DNA of 64,000 nt from Halobellus captivus (GTDB lineage Archaea; Halobacteriota; Halobacteria; Halobacteriales; Haloferacaceae): NCBI RefSeq assembly GCF_007655485.1, contig NZ_VJXQ01000002.1, positions 369,183-433,182 on the forward strand, written 5' to 3'. The translations under genes and the position numbers were made by a program. The notes below the pieces were generated by a model. That model worked only from the letters and a program-made list of their open reading frames with translations, searched no databases and was not told the DNA's origin. This document shows positions 34,883 through 44,058 of the stretch, piece after piece. Numbering within the stretch: the first letter of the stretch is position 1; every line of letters begins with the position of its first letter.

Positions 34883-36523
34883 CTATGTCGCAGCCGCCGT
34901 GAGTCCCGCCTCACGGATCGAAGCCCTTTCGGCCGCAGTCGAGGCGGGTCCCTCTGCCGTCGCCGTTCCGTTCGAGTCGTTCGCGCGAACGCGCACGTAG
35001 CGCTGCCCGACGGCGCTGTCGAGGAGACTATCCACCGGCGCGCGGTCGTCTCTGAGAACGGGAACGTCGTCGGTTGGTTCGTCCGTACGGTACGACCCGA
35101 GGTCTCCGGCAAGGTCGATTCCGACGTCGCGGCGGTCGTTTCGTGCCCGCAACTCCTCGGTCGTCAGTACCTCGCCGTTTTTGGTGGCGACGAGTTCGAT
35201 GTTCTGCACGACGGGACCGCCCGCGGTCGGGAAGCTATACACGCGGGGAAACACCTCGTGCATCGTCTTGTACTCCGCGCGGTAGAACTCGGAGGCGGGT
35301 CCCGTCGGCGCGGAGATGAGATTCGCGACCAGGACGCCGTCGTCGTCGAGGCGCTCCGAGGCGAGCCGCATAAACTCGACCGTCGTCAGCTGAAAGGGGA
35401 CCGTGTCCTTCCGGTAGGCGTCGAGGACGATCACGTCGTAGGTGTGGTTCGTATCTTCGAGGTACTGTCGGCCGCCGCTGACGTGGACGTTCATCCGCGG
35501 CGAGTCAGGAATACCAAAGTACTCGTCGGCGGCGTCGACGACCGCGGGGTCGAGTTCGACGACGTCGACGGTGACGTTCGGATACCGCTCGTGGAAGATC
35601 CGCGGGCCGCTGAACCCGCCGCCGCCGACGAACAGGACGCGGTCGACGTCATCGACTTCGCCCTCGGTGAACAGCAGCGACGCGTGGAAGTACCGGGTGT
35701 ACTCGAAGACGTGCCGCGTCGAGTCGTCGAGGTCCATCGCGCTGTGGGGTTGTCCGTCCAGGTACAGCGTCCGGGTGTCGCCGCGGTCGACGACGCGGAG
35801 CTCCTGGTAGGCGGTCTGTTCGGCGTGGACGACGTTGCCACCGATACCCGGGCCGACGCCGCCGGTCACGCCCGCGACGACGAGCGCGAGTACGACGACG
35901 CCGATACGGAGACCCTCCACCCCACGGAGGTCGGGCGCGACGATCGCGACGGCCGCGACGACCGCCGAGAGTCCGAGCACGAGGCCGATCTGCGGCACCG
36001 ACAGCGTGGGAACGAGCACGTACGTCGTCGCGAACGCCCCGACGATGCTGCCGACGGTGCCGAGCGCGTACACGTGCCCCGCGGTCGCGCCGACGTCGCC
36101 GCCAGCGAGCTCCGCGGCGTAGGGACTCACGTATCCGAGCAGGTACGTGGGCGGGCCGAACAGCAGCGTGATCGCCGGGAGCGACGCGAACTGACTGGGG
36201 AGCGGCAACAATCCGGTCGATTGGACGACGAGGTCCCCGAACAGCACGACACCGGCGACGTACATCGCGGTCGCCAGAAAGACGCCGACGAGTCGCGCGT
36301 GGGAGGCATCCGACGCGGCGCGCTTTCCCCCGCGGTGGTAGCCGAGGCTCAAGGCGGCGAGGAAGACGCCGATGATCCCGCCCCACGTGTAGATGCTGTT
36401 GCCGAACTCCGGCGCGAGGATTCGTCCGGCGAGGATCTCCAGCCCCATACTCGTGACGCCCGAGACGAACACGGCCGTCTCGGGACGTGTCGGCCACCGG
36501 TCCGGAAGAAACCGCAAGTCCAT
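34883..36523 (-). CDS. Spermidine synthase-like methyltransferase-fold protein with membrane N-terminus
   Basis: The 546-residue protein has six to eight membrane segments in residues 15-225 (e.g. GVTSMGLEILAGRILAPEFG). A soluble domain of the polyamine-synthase / Rossmann fold follows, with a SAM-type motif VLFVGGGGFSGPRIF and DVVELDPAVVDAADEYFG. In the family this acidic pair binds decarboxylated SAM or a related ligand. Fused membrane forms are widespread and their product is not established, so I do not call it SpeE. The C-terminal 100 residues are hydrophilic. Confidence 0.8.
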   Translation of the reverse strand: MDLRFLPDRWPTRPETAVFVSGVTSMGLEILAGRILAPEFGNSIYTWGGIIGVFLAALSLGYHRGGKRAASDASHARLVGVFLATAMYVAGVVLFGDLVVQSTGLLPLPSQFASLPAITLLFGPPTYLLGYVSPYAAELAGGDVGATAGHVYALGTVGSIVGAFATTYVLVPTLSVPQIGLVLGLSAVVAAVAIVAPDLRGVEGLRIGVVVLALVVAGVTGGVGPGIGGNVVHAEQTAYQELRVVDRGDTRTLYLDGQPHSAMDLDDSTRHVFEYTRYFHASLLFTEGEVDDVDRVLFVGGGGFSGPRIFHERYPNVTVDVVELDPAVVDAADEYFGIPDSPRMNVHVSGGRQYLEDTNHTYDVIVLDAYRKDTVPFQLTTVEFMRLASERLDDDGVLVANLISAPTGPASEFYRAEYKTMHEVFPRVYSFPTAGGPVVQNIELVATKNGEVLTTEELRARNDRRDVGIDLAGDLGSYRTDEPTDDVPVLRDDRAPVDSLLDSAVGQRYVRVRANDSNGTATAEGPASTAAERASIREAGLTAAAT

Positions 36524-36638
36524 TCTGTGGATCGACGGGCCGGGTGAACTTCAACGCCGCGGCCGTCGGCGACACCACTCACCGATGGACCGCGGATCGC
36601 AGCATAAGAGTCACGACCCGCGAGCACGTTGTGTCCGT

Positions 36639-37175
36639 ATGCAACGCACGGACGAGCGTCGAGACCAGCAACGCTCCGACGCCATCTCGCGAGACGGTGA
36701 GCGCGACGCCGACTCGCTCCTGTCGTCGAACCCGCGCGACGATCACGTGTCGAACGGCGAGGGACGCCTTCGACGCGCGCTTCCCTCCGTGCCGTCACTC
36801 TTGCGTCCGTCGTTTTCGGTTCGGTCCTTCCTCGTCGTTCTCGCGCTCTTGGTCGTGGGTGTCGTCGCGGGTGGTGCGATTCCGCTCATCGGAGCCGTCG
36901 GCCAATTTCTCGGGCTGTTTGTCGCCGCCTTCGCGATCGGGGTCGTCGGATCACGCGCGCGATACCTCGAAGTCGGACTGGCGGGAGCGATCGCTGCCGG
37001 TGCCGCCTTCGTCCTCGGCACGCTGACGAGCGTCTTCGCGCCGGTCGCGGTGGGAATCCTCGCCGACTACGGCGTCGCGATCGCGGGGGTCGGAACCGGG
37101 ACGGGACTGCTCGCGTCGCTCCTCGGTCACTACTTCGGTCGCGACCTCCGAGACGGACTCACCCGCGAGGTGTGA
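36639..37175 (+). CDS. Hypothetical membrane protein (178 aa)
   Basis: The ATG at 36639 (MQRTDERRDQQRSD) gives a charged N-terminus of about 65 residues and then four hydrophobic segments to residue 165. The gene is divergent from the spermidine-synthase-like gene. I recognise no family. A downstream ATG cannot be excluded because the charged region is of low complexity. The last residues LGHYFGRDLRDGLTREV are cytoplasmic by charge. Confidence 0.6.
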   Translation: MQRTDERRDQQRSDAISRDGERDADSLLSSNPRDDHVSNGEGRLRRALPSVPSLLRPSFSVRSFLVVLALLVVGVVAGGAIPLIGAVGQFLGLFVAAFAIGVVGSRARYLEVGLAGAIAAGAAFVLGTLTSVFAPVAVGILADYGVAIAGVGTGTGLLASLLGHYFGRDLRDGLTREV

Positions 37176-37249
37176 CGCGCCGTTTCGGAGACGAATGCCG
37201 CACTAATCGAGAGTGTCGCGGTGGTCCCGTTCCGCACACGTAGCGTGGC

Positions 37250-38158
37250 TCAGCAAACGATCCGCCAGCCCGTGTCGTCGTACTCGACGATATCTCGCTC
37301 TTCGAGGCGTGAGAGTGCGGTCTCGACGCGTTCGAGACCCGCGTTGAGATCGCTGGCGACCTCACGGGCGCTCTTCGGTCCCCGGACCAGCGTGGAGAGG
37401 AGTTCAGCGCAGAATCGGCTATCGGCCTCCGATCCCAGGCGCTCTGAGAGGTCGTCGAGGACGTCGGTCACTCGGCCGTGAACCCACCGCTGCGCGAGCG
37501 AAAGTTCGCTCTCGACGTCTTCGAGGTAGGCGTACTGCTGGGCGAGTTCGCTCACGTCCGCCGCCTCACCGCTGCCGTTGGTCGCGGTCGGGATGCCGCC
37601 GTTCTGCCGTCCGGAATCGCCGACGCCGGGGTCGTCTCCCCCAGAGGGGTCCGTCCCGTGCGGGTCCGCATCGCGCACTCCGTCGCTGGCTTCGGCGGCC
37701 GTCGTGCCGTGTTCCTCCTGGTGCTCGTCTTTCGCCCCGTCTCGGATACCGTCTGCGACTCCGTCTCGAACACCGTCAGTCGCCCCCTCTCGATCCACCG
37801 GTCCGCGCTCCTCGGCCGTCGAATCGGGGATCTGCAGCGAGATGTGTTGACAGCGGCCGCGCATATCGAGGCTCCGGCTGGCCGGGTAGGCGCTCTTCGC
37901 GCCGAAGCGGTACGGCGAGACGCTCACCTCCAATCTGAGGTTCCGCGCGATGTGGAAGTACTTCCGGCGTTGATCGTCCGTCCGGCTCTCGACGAGCCCC
38001 GCCTCTTCGAGCCGCCGGAGGTGGTCGATAACGGCCTTCGGACTGACCCCGAGGTACTCGCTGATCTCGGTCACGTAACACGGTTTGTGCGAGAGAAGCC
38101 GGAGAATGCGCCGCCGGTTCTCGTTACCGAGGAGATCCAGCAGTACCGCAGCGTCCAT
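37250..38158 (-). CDS. ArsR-type winged-helix transcriptional regulator
   Basis: The frame is open to 38332, but the ATG at 38158 places MDAAVLLDLLGNENRRRILR at the start of a clear winged helix (ITEISEYLGVSPKAVIDHL type), giving 302 residues. Residues about 125-215 are a hydrophilic linker with repeats of the form DGVRDGVADGIRDG. The C-terminus has a second helical domain with a further winged-helix-like segment (SAREVASDLNAGLERVETAL). It probably binds DNA as a dimer. The targets are unknown. Confidence 0.82.
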   Translation of the reverse strand: MDAAVLLDLLGNENRRRILRLLSHKPCYVTEISEYLGVSPKAVIDHLRRLEEAGLVESRTDDQRRKYFHIARNLRLEVSVSPYRFGAKSAYPASRSLDMRGRCQHISLQIPDSTAEERGPVDREGATDGVRDGVADGIRDGAKDEHQEEHGTTAAEASDGVRDADPHGTDPSGGDDPGVGDSGRQNGGIPTATNGSGEAADVSELAQQYAYLEDVESELSLAQRWVHGRVTDVLDDLSERLGSEADSRFCAELLSTLVRGPKSAREVASDLNAGLERVETALSRLEERDIVEYDDTGWRIVC

Positions 38159-38538
38159 AACCGGAGGTAAATCACCGAGACCTAAGACGCTGACGCTTAC
38201 TGACTGCGTTCTGTGAATCAGACAGGAACGATCCGTTCGGAACCGGTGACGACTCCGGAAGTCCCCGCATACTCGACAACTACGGATCGCGAACGCAGCG
38301 CCGAAACGTGTTAAATGGCGAACAGTCGGCACGGGTAGCGACTCCGTGGTAGCCGCTCAGCTTCGACCCCTACGTCGCTGTGCCGAGCAACCGCGAACGA
38401 CGCGGGGCAGACGTTACGTCACGGGAGCGCTGGCCGCTCCATCGGATATAAACCCACGCTGTTTTCACGCCCACGCCGATTTCGCGTATCCGCCCACGCC
38501 GACTTCGCGCATCCGCCACGTCGATTTCGCGCATCCGC
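38159..38538. other. Intergenic region upstream of the ArsR-type gene
   Basis: No gene is seen in these 380 bases. The region carries the upstream sequence of the ArsR-type gene and, at its right edge, tandem repeats that run into the 3' end of the DUF1405 gene. Confidence 0.5.
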
Positions 38539-38551
38539 TCACGCCGATTCG
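38470..38551. repeat. Tandem 22-23 bp repeats spanning a stop codon
   Basis: Units lie at 38470-38492, 38493-38515, 38516-38537 and a partial unit from 38538. Each contains CACGYCGAYTTCGCG or a close form. The stop codon of the DUF1405 gene (minus strand, 38539-38541) is within the last unit. Confidence 0.8.
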
Positions 38552-39234
38552 TGGCGGTCGAAGGCCCAAGCGGCGTAGCCGACGACGACGAACGAGAGAA
38601 TGACAGTGATCCCCGCCAGAAGCGCCCCCGCGTCGTACCGGAGCGGCGGGTACAGTCCGAGCCCGTAATCGAACGCGTCGTTGAGGAGGAGCAAGCAGAG
38701 CGCCGCCACCAACGCTTCCCGGGTGGTTTTCCCGTAGTAGGGAATCACCGCCGCGTGCACGAGGAAGAAGAGGTGCGTGATGAGTATCCCCCAGTACTCC
38801 CACAGGAGCGCGGGCGTGAACCCGAAGTAGAGATCCGGCCGAAGGTTGAGTGCGATAGCCGTCCAGAGACCGTATTTCACGAGCCAAACGAACGCGAGCG
38901 TGTGAAGCAGCGCGAGCAACCGGTTCGACGGGGCCGCAGTGACATCGCGACCGAGATGTGGGATGAGCGTCGCCACCGACAGCGTCGCGAGCGCCAGCGC
39001 GGTCGGCGAGTCGCCGAACAGCGGGTACGCGAGCGAGCTGAGGTCTCCGAGCGACGGGTCGCTGTGGACGTAGAAACTGACACCGAGGAGGAAGGCCGCG
39101 CCGTCGACGACGAGCAGCCAGCCGAGACTCGCACCGTTGCCGAGGTAGTATTGGACCCAGCGTTCTGGAAGGGGGCGTCTGAGCCGCGTACGAAGGGAAT
39201 TTCGGTCGCTCGGATCGGTGGACGACTCGGGCAT
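38539..39234 (-). CDS. DUF1405 family membrane protein
   Basis: The open frame runs far upstream, but the ATG at 39234 (MPESSTDPSDRNSLR) gives 231 residues with six to seven membrane segments. The conserved block LLWEYWGILITHLFFLVHA (about residues 140-158) and the YYLGNGASLGW near the start fit the DUF1405 family. Function is unknown. It is divergent from gpmI. Confidence 0.78.
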   Translation of the reverse strand: MPESSTDPSDRNSLRTRLRRPLPERWVQYYLGNGASLGWLLVVDGAAFLLGVSFYVHSDPSLGDLSSLAYPLFGDSPTALALATLSVATLIPHLGRDVTAAPSNRLLALLHTLAFVWLVKYGLWTAIALNLRPDLYFGFTPALLWEYWGILITHLFFLVHAAVIPYYGKTTREALVAALCLLLLNDAFDYGLGLYPPLRYDAGALLAGITVILSFVVVGYAAWAFDRHESA

Positions 39235-39354
39235 CGTGCGTGAGCACGGCGGCGGCGCGAAAGAAGGTGTCGCGTCCGCACGGCGAAGGCGTGTCCCGCT
39301 GTGGACGCCCGACGAAGCGAAGCCTATTCCCGGTGACCTACCGTCAGGTCGGGT

Positions 39355-40869
39355 ATGCAGGCAGCGCTCGTCATCCTCGACGGCTGGGGGCTGGGGAACC
39401 ACGACCGACGCGACGCGGTGAAGGCGGCGTCGACGCCGAACTTCGATCGCATCGCTGCATCCGGCGCGTACGGCACGCTCGACGTCTCCGGCCGCCGCGT
39501 TGGCCTCCCGGACGGACAGATGGGAAACAGCGAGGTCGGCCACCTCAACATCGGCGCGGGCCGGGTCGTCAAGCAGGCGTACACCCGCATCGAGGACGCC
39601 ATCGCCGCGGGGAGTTTTGCGACCAACGAGGCCATCGCCTCCGCGTTCGATCACGCCGAAGAGACGGGCGGCCGCGTGCACTGTATGGGGCTGCTGAGCG
39701 ACGGCGGGGTCCACTCCGAGCAGGGCCACCTCCACTCGTTGATCGAGATCGCCGCCGAGCGCGACATCGACGCCGTCACGCACGCGTTCACCGACGGACG
39801 AGATACCGACCCCTACGGCGGCGAGAGCTACCTCGAAACACTCGAAGACGTCGTCGCCGAGCACGGCACCGGCCGCGTCGCCACCGTTTCCGGGCGCTAC
39901 TACGCGATGGATCGCGATCGAAACTGGGAGCGAACGAAGCGCGCCTACGACGCCATCGTTCACCGCGAGGCCGACCACGAGGCGGCGTCGGCGGTCGAAG
40001 CCGTCCGCGACTCCTACGAGCGCGGCGACACCGACGAGTTCGTCGAGCCGACGGTAGTCGCTGGCGGTCCCCCGCTCGAAGAGGGCGACGCAGTTCTCTT
40101 CTTCAACTTCCGTCCGGACCGCGCGCGCCAGCTCGTCCGACTGCTCGCGGATATCGATCCCGAGTGGCCCTTCGAGACCGACCCGCCAGCGGTTCGGGTC
40201 GTCACGATGACCGAGTACGACGAGACGTTCGACCTTCCGGTGGCCTTTCCGCCCGAGGAGCCGACGGACACCCTGGGCGAAACGCTCGCCGCCGCGGGGA
40301 GGACGCAGCTTCGCATCGCCGAATCCGAGAAGTACGCTCACGTGACGTACTTCTTGAACGGCGGCCGCGAGGTCGCCTTCGACGGTGAGATCCGACGGAT
40401 CGTCGAGAGCCCCGACGTGGCCACCTACGACCTCCGGCCGGCGATGAGCGCCGCGGGCGTGACCGACGCGGCGGTCGAAGCGATCGACTCCGACGACCCG
40501 GACGTGCTGGTCCTCAACTACGCGAACCCCGATATGGTCGGCCACACCGGGGACTTCGAGGCCGCCGTCGCGGCCGTCGAGGCGGTCGACGAACAGCTCG
40601 GGCGACTCGTCGACGCGGTCCGAGGAGCCGGTGGCCACGTCCTCGTCACGGCCGACCACGGCAACGCCGACGATATGGGTACCGCCGAGGAACCCCACAC
40701 CGCCCACACGACGAACCCCGTTCCGTTCGTCTACCTCACGCCCGACGGCGACGACGGCGGGCGAGTCGTCCGAGCGGGCGGATCGCTCTGCGACATTGCG
40801 CCGACGATCCTCGAACTGATTGGCGTGACGAAGCCGACAGCAATGACCGGCGAGTCGCTCTTGGCGTGA
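39355..40869 (+). CDS. gpmI: 2,3-bisphosphoglycerate-independent phosphoglycerate mutase
   Basis: This 504-residue enzyme interconverts 3- and 2-phosphoglycerate in glycolysis and gluconeogenesis. It starts MQAALVILDGWGLGNHDRRD with the first metal site. The phospho-serine nucleophile is Ser 59 in PDGQMGNSEVGHLNIGAG. The second metal site HVLVTADHGNADDM and the final AHTTNPVPFVYL are intact. The length matches bacterial GpmI. It is a single gene in the cytoplasm with no operon partner. Confidence 0.96.
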   Translation: MQAALVILDGWGLGNHDRRDAVKAASTPNFDRIAASGAYGTLDVSGRRVGLPDGQMGNSEVGHLNIGAGRVVKQAYTRIEDAIAAGSFATNEAIASAFDHAEETGGRVHCMGLLSDGGVHSEQGHLHSLIEIAAERDIDAVTHAFTDGRDTDPYGGESYLETLEDVVAEHGTGRVATVSGRYYAMDRDRNWERTKRAYDAIVHREADHEAASAVEAVRDSYERGDTDEFVEPTVVAGGPPLEEGDAVLFFNFRPDRARQLVRLLADIDPEWPFETDPPAVRVVTMTEYDETFDLPVAFPPEEPTDTLGETLAAAGRTQLRIAESEKYAHVTYFLNGGREVAFDGEIRRIVESPDVATYDLRPAMSAAGVTDAAVEAIDSDDPDVLVLNYANPDMVGHTGDFEAAVAAVEAVDEQLGRLVDAVRGAGGHVLVTADHGNADDMGTAEEPHTAHTTNPVPFVYLTPDGDDGGRVVRAGGSLCDIAPTILELIGVTKPTAMTGESLLA

Positions 40870-40904
40870 GGGCGTCCCGACGCCGCGTTGGTCGCCGCTA
40901 CGCA

Positions 40905-40910
40905 TTTATC
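40905..40910 (+). promoter_or_regulatory. TATA-like element upstream of the tRNA-like gene
   Basis: TTTATC is centred about 27 bases before 40934, the spacing of an archaeal promoter. Confidence 0.45.
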
Positions 40911-40933
40911 ACTGCGAACCGTTATCTCGTGAC

Positions 40934-41027
40934 GGAAGGGTGGCTCAGTGGTAGAGCGTTCCGGCAGCGACCGTCACCCGGTCGCGCCGGATTACGGCTT
41001 CGCGTGGTTCGACTCCCGCCCCTTCCA
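40934..41027 (+). tRNA. Atypical tRNA-like gene with an extended anticodon stem
   Basis: The 94 bases begin GGAAGGG and end CCCTTCC plus a discriminator A, a perfect seven-pair acceptor stem. A D-arm follows, with stem GCTC/GAGC and loop AGTGGTA, and a T-loop TTCGACT sits in the expected place. The centre is abnormal. Instead of a five-pair anticodon stem there is a 12-pair hairpin with one bulged A (TCCGGC-A-GCGACC with its complement) closed by the seven-base loop GTCACCC. If read as an anticodon loop, U33 is kept and the triplet is CAC (Val), but positions 32 and 37 are wrong for a normal tRNA. The T-stem needs a bulged T. No bulge-helix-bulge intron is obvious. It may be a degenerate tRNA or a tRNA-derived RNA. 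Confidence 0.5.
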
Positions 41028-41196
41028 CTGATCGAGAGACAGTGTAACACTATCGTCACCAGTCGAAAATATCGACGCGTTTCGACGTCGAAATCGACGT
41101 GAACATTCGTCCACTTTTCGAGAAACGTCGAATAGCCGGTTTCTATCGCCGGAATTTATTCTGAACACTTTCGACAATCGACGTGGGCGGGTTTTA

Positions 41197-41206
41197 TTAT
41201 CGTCGA
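41197..41206 (+). promoter_or_regulatory. TATA box for the small HTH gene
   Basis: TTTTATTATC is centred 28 bases before the ATG at 41229 and supports a leaderless start there. Confidence 0.55.
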
Positions 41207-41228
41207 AGATAAGGACCTGATAACAACG

Positions 41229-41468
41229 ATGCAAGGTACGATGCACTCACGACCGACGGCGGGTATCGAGACGCCGTCGATTCCGTCGGAACTCGAATCG
41301 CCGCGTGCGAAGCTCGTCTATCTGTTCCTTTCGACACACGGAGAGGCGAGTCTCTCGGAACTCGAAACCGGACTCGATATGAAGAAAATCTCTCTGTACA
41401 GCATCCTCTCGACGCTCTGTGAACGCGACCTGATCGACCAGGACTGCGAGCGCTACCGGCTCTGTTAG
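41229..41468 (+). CDS. Small winged-helix DNA-binding protein (79 aa)
   Basis: Residues 27-79 form a helix-turn-helix with a wing: LVYLFLSTHGEASLSELETG, then KKISLYSILSTLCERDLIDQ, ending in the short strand ERYRLC. It resembles the TrmB/MarR-type minimal winged helices common in haloarchaea. The ATG at 41229 fits the TATA spacing; an internal ATG at 41241 would remove four residues. It has no ligand-binding domain. Targets are unknown; it may regulate itself or the DUF4188 gene it converges on. Confidence 0.75.
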   Translation: MQGTMHSRPTAGIETPSIPSELESPRAKLVYLFLSTHGEASLSELETGLDMKKISLYSILSTLCERDLIDQDCERYRLC

Positions 41469-41509
41469 ATTCTCGTCCGGGCCGATACTGATTTCCGGAG
41501 GTCAGTCTT

Positions 41510-42034
41510 TCATCTACCGCTTCGAGACGCTTCGCTCGCGGCGTCGGCAGGCGGCGGCGTCTCCGTCTCGGTGAGTCCGAGCTGACGGTGGTGATCCTCC
41601 ATCGGCACGAGCGAGCCGTGCTCGCCGAGTCCGGTGGGCGGCATATTGCGGTAGAAGGTCTCGAAACTGCCGTCTTTGACGACGTAGAGTTCGGCCCAGA
41701 AGCCAAGTTCGCCGCAGTTTCCGACCTCCTCGTTGTACCACTGCCACGCCGGAACGTGGGTTCCGTCCGGATCCCCCGCGAAGCGCTTGATATCTTCGAG
41801 CGATCGCCAGTATTGGATCGCCGCGCCGCTTCGCAGACTCATATACGCCGGGAGATACCCGAGAAACCCGCTGTCGGGATCCGCCGCTAATTGCTTGAAC
41901 ATCTCCCCGGCTTTGAGTCCCGCACGGAGATACTTCGGCAGGGCTCGAAGCTTGTTGAGGCGCATTCCGTTGATGTAAATCACGTACTCACCATCGATCT
42001 CGGCGGTCATCCGTTCGGTGATAATTGGTTTCAT
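41510..42034 (-). CDS. DUF4188-like protein (174 aa)
   Basis: The protein has the pattern I associate with DUF4188: an N-terminal strand YVIYINGMRLNKLRALPKYL, a central SLRSGAAIQYWRSLEDIKRF, and a C-terminal half containing ETFYRNMPPTGLG. The family has a dimeric alpha-beta barrel-like fold and may be related to monooxygenases or aldoxime dehydratases; activity is not established. The last 20 residues are disordered. It is a single gene that converges with the small HTH gene. Confidence 0.72.
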   Translation of the reverse strand: MKPIITERMTAEIDGEYVIYINGMRLNKLRALPKYLRAGLKAGEMFKQLAADPDSGFLGYLPAYMSLRSGAAIQYWRSLEDIKRFAGDPDGTHVPAWQWYNEEVGNCGELGFWAELYVVKDGSFETFYRNMPPTGLGEHGSLVPMEDHHRQLGLTETETPPPADAASEASRSGR

Positions 42035-42175
42035 TTGACACGGCTTCTACGCCGCCGCCGAGTATCTACCTAGCGGTGGACACACGGAAAACCGAACTCG
42101 ATCGATATCGTCAAAAACACCCGCAGTCCCTCCCCTGCAGTTCCCCAGTGCGGCAGTGCGGCAGACCGGCGACGC

Positions 42176-42325
42176 CTACACCTCGTCGCCGCCGTGGAAG
42201 AGAGTCAACTCTTCGGCCTCGTAGATGTTGATGAGTTCGGTGACGAGTTCGTCGTAGTCTTCGTCCTCCTGTCGAAGCGCGTCTAATCGCGCTACGGTCT
42301 CCTCGTCGAGGTGTATTTGTGGCAT
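42176..42325 (-). CDS. Small acidic haloarchaeal protein (49 aa), DUF7557-like
   Basis: The frame from the ATG at 42325 to TAG at 42176 encodes MPQIHLDEETVARLDALRQE, then an acidic helix ending ELTLFHGGDEV. The start resembles ribbon-helix-helix or antitoxin-like proteins (a strand, then a helix ETVARLDAL). I recall short haloarchaeal proteins of this shape as DUF7557. It has typical codon use and a self-contained length. Function is unknown. Confidence 0.6.
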   Translation of the reverse strand: MPQIHLDEETVARLDALRQEDEDYDELVTELINIYEAEELTLFHGGDEV

Positions 42326-42458
42326 ACCAGAAAGAACGGCGTGTGGAGACTTAAACGCCCGGGAGCGGGTATCCGATCAGGTCGTCCGGGTATTTCCGTC
42401 TCGATCGTACGCGTGTTTTCATAACGCGGCAGCGACGCGCGTTGCCGACGCGTTTCGA

Positions 42459-43451
42459 CTACGCGTAGCGACTCTGTCCCGCGCTGCCGGAGACTTCGGT
42501 GAGATCGGCGTGAACGTCGGCGATGCGGTCGCGAATCTTCCGTCCGGCGACGCGCGGATCGAAGACGTCCTTGTTCGGCGACCAGTCGGTGTCGTTGAAG
42601 AACGTGTCGCGGTCGCCGTCGACGTCCGCGGGCGGGACGACGTTCGTCGGGTCCTCGCGGTAGAGGTCGTAGGCGGTGCGCGTGTACTCGTACTGGTACC
42701 GGGTGTCCTTGTTTACCTTGCAGATGCCGTGTTGGAGCATCCGCTGGAGTTGATCGGGCTGAACGCCGGAGGAGCCGTGCAGCACCAGCGGCGTGTCGAG
42801 CCCGTGGTCGCGAAGCGCCTGGCGGATGTCGCCCGCAAGGTCCGGGCGAAGCTCCAGATCCTTCCCCTTCGCGACGCCGTGCTGGGTCCCGACCGAGATC
42901 GCGAGCAGGTCACAGCCCGTCCGGTCGACGAACTCGACGGCCTGTTCGGGATCGGTGTAGAACGCCTCCTCGGATTCGATCTCGTCCTCGACGCCCTTGA
43001 TCTGGCCGAGTTCGGCCTCGATGAGGACGTCTGCGCCCTTCGCCTCTTTCATCTCGACGACTTCCTGGCTCGTCGCGACGTTCTCCTCGAACGGCTCGTG
43101 GGAGGCGTCGATCATTATCGAGGAGGGAATCCCCAACTCCAGTTGCGTCTCGATGAGATCGAGATCCGTCTGGTGATCCATATTGAGGAAGACGCCGATG
43201 TCGTACTGGTCGGCGATGGTGTCGATGTACGTCCCCATCGCCCGCAGCCCGTCGACGGCATCCCCGTTGCCCGCGAACGAGCAGGCACCGCCGCTGAGCT
43301 GTAAGAGGAGATCCGATCCCGTTCGGGAGGCCCCCTCCATCAGCCCCATCATCACGTTCGGTTCGGCGATGTTCGACGCCACGAGTCCGAATCCCTTCTC
43401 GAGCGCGTCGTCGTAGACGTTGCCGAGTTCACTTCCGCCGTAGAATGGCAC
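42459..43451 (-). CDS. fba: Fructose-bisphosphate aldolase, class II
   Basis: This 330-residue enzyme splits fructose-1,6-bisphosphate to the two triose phosphates. The class II zinc and substrate motifs are visible: [20 protein letters not shown] with the first His, [26 protein letters not shown], the zinc histidine in GTQHGVAKG, and [12 protein letters not shown]. It follows the PTS genes on the same strand, 145 bases after ptfB, and completes fructose-1-phosphate breakdown after PfkB. I recall the same arrangement in Haloferax volcanii. Confidence 0.93.
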   Translation of the reverse strand: MPFYGGSELGNVYDDALEKGFGLVASNIAEPNVMMGLMEGASRTGSDLLLQLSGGACSFAGNGDAVDGLRAMGTYIDTIADQYDIGVFLNMDHQTDLDLIETQLELGIPSSIMIDASHEPFEENVATSQEVVEMKEAKGADVLIEAELGQIKGVEDEIESEEAFYTDPEQAVEFVDRTGCDLLAISVGTQHGVAKGKDLELRPDLAGDIRQALRDHGLDTPLVLHGSSGVQPDQLQRMLQHGICKVNKDTRYQYEYTRTAYDLYREDPTNVVPPADVDGDRDTFFNDTDWSPNKDVFDPRVAGRKIRDRIADVHADLTEVSGSAGQSRYA

Positions 43452-43596
43452 TGTGTGTCACCTCACGTGCGATTTCTTCCGCCGCCGTGATAAGGTATGC
43501 GGAGTGTGCTTGAATATGCACGAAATTGCACGTTCCGATGCTCGACCGCTCACGAACCGCGTCGCACTGCGGCGGATATGTGAGTAAACCGAGACG

Positions 43597-44058
43597 TTAG
43601 GAGAACAGTCGCTTGAGCCGCGCGAACAATCCCTTCTCTCGATCGCCACCGCGTCGGCCTGTATCCGATCCCGCCGTGCTGCTCGCGCCGTCGTCCGTCG
43701 GTTCGGCGTCGCCGTCGGAGCCCCCGCCGACCTCGACCGTGCCTGTCTCGCCCTGTTCGACGAGTTCGGCCGCGCGGTCGAAGAGGCTCTCTGGGTCGTT
43801 GACGCCGTCCTTCACGGTTCCCTTCACCACTGGCTTCCCCTCGAATCGGTCGCGGCTGACCGCGGTGTCGGAAGCGATGATGACCGCTTCCGCGTCGGCG
43901 ATTTCGGAGGCCGTGAGTTCGTTCTGCGCGCCCATCGCGCCCTGTACCTCGACTTTGATCTCGTGGCCGAGGCGCTCGGCCGTCTGTTCGAGGTTCTCCG
44001 CGGCCATCTGGCTGTGTGCGATTCCCGTCGGACAAGATGTGACTGCGACAAGGTTCAT
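43597..44058 (-). CDS. ptfB: PTS fructose-specific IIB component
   Basis: This 153-residue cytoplasmic protein passes phosphate from EIIA to fructose at the EIIC channel. The phospho-cysteine is Cys 9 in MNLVAVTSCPTGIAHSQMAA, the standard fructose-IIB opening. The domain ends near residue 100; about 50 Gly/Ser/Asp-rich residues and a basic tail LFARLKRLFS follow, which may dock to EIIC or the membrane. It overlaps ptsI by four bases (ATGA). Confidence 0.93.
   Translation of the reverse strand: MNLVAVTSCPTGIAHSQMAAENLEQTAERLGHEIKVEVQGAMGAQNELTASEIADAEAVIIASDTAVSRDRFEGKPVVKGTVKDGVNDPESLFDRAAELVEQGETGTVEVGGGSDGDAEPTDDGASSTAGSDTGRRGGDREKGLFARLKRLFS

Noticed and set aside
42035-42175. Possible CRISPR-like or repeat structure in the gap after DUF4188
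   Set aside because: No regularly spaced repeats are present; only a small GTGCGGCA duplication is seen.
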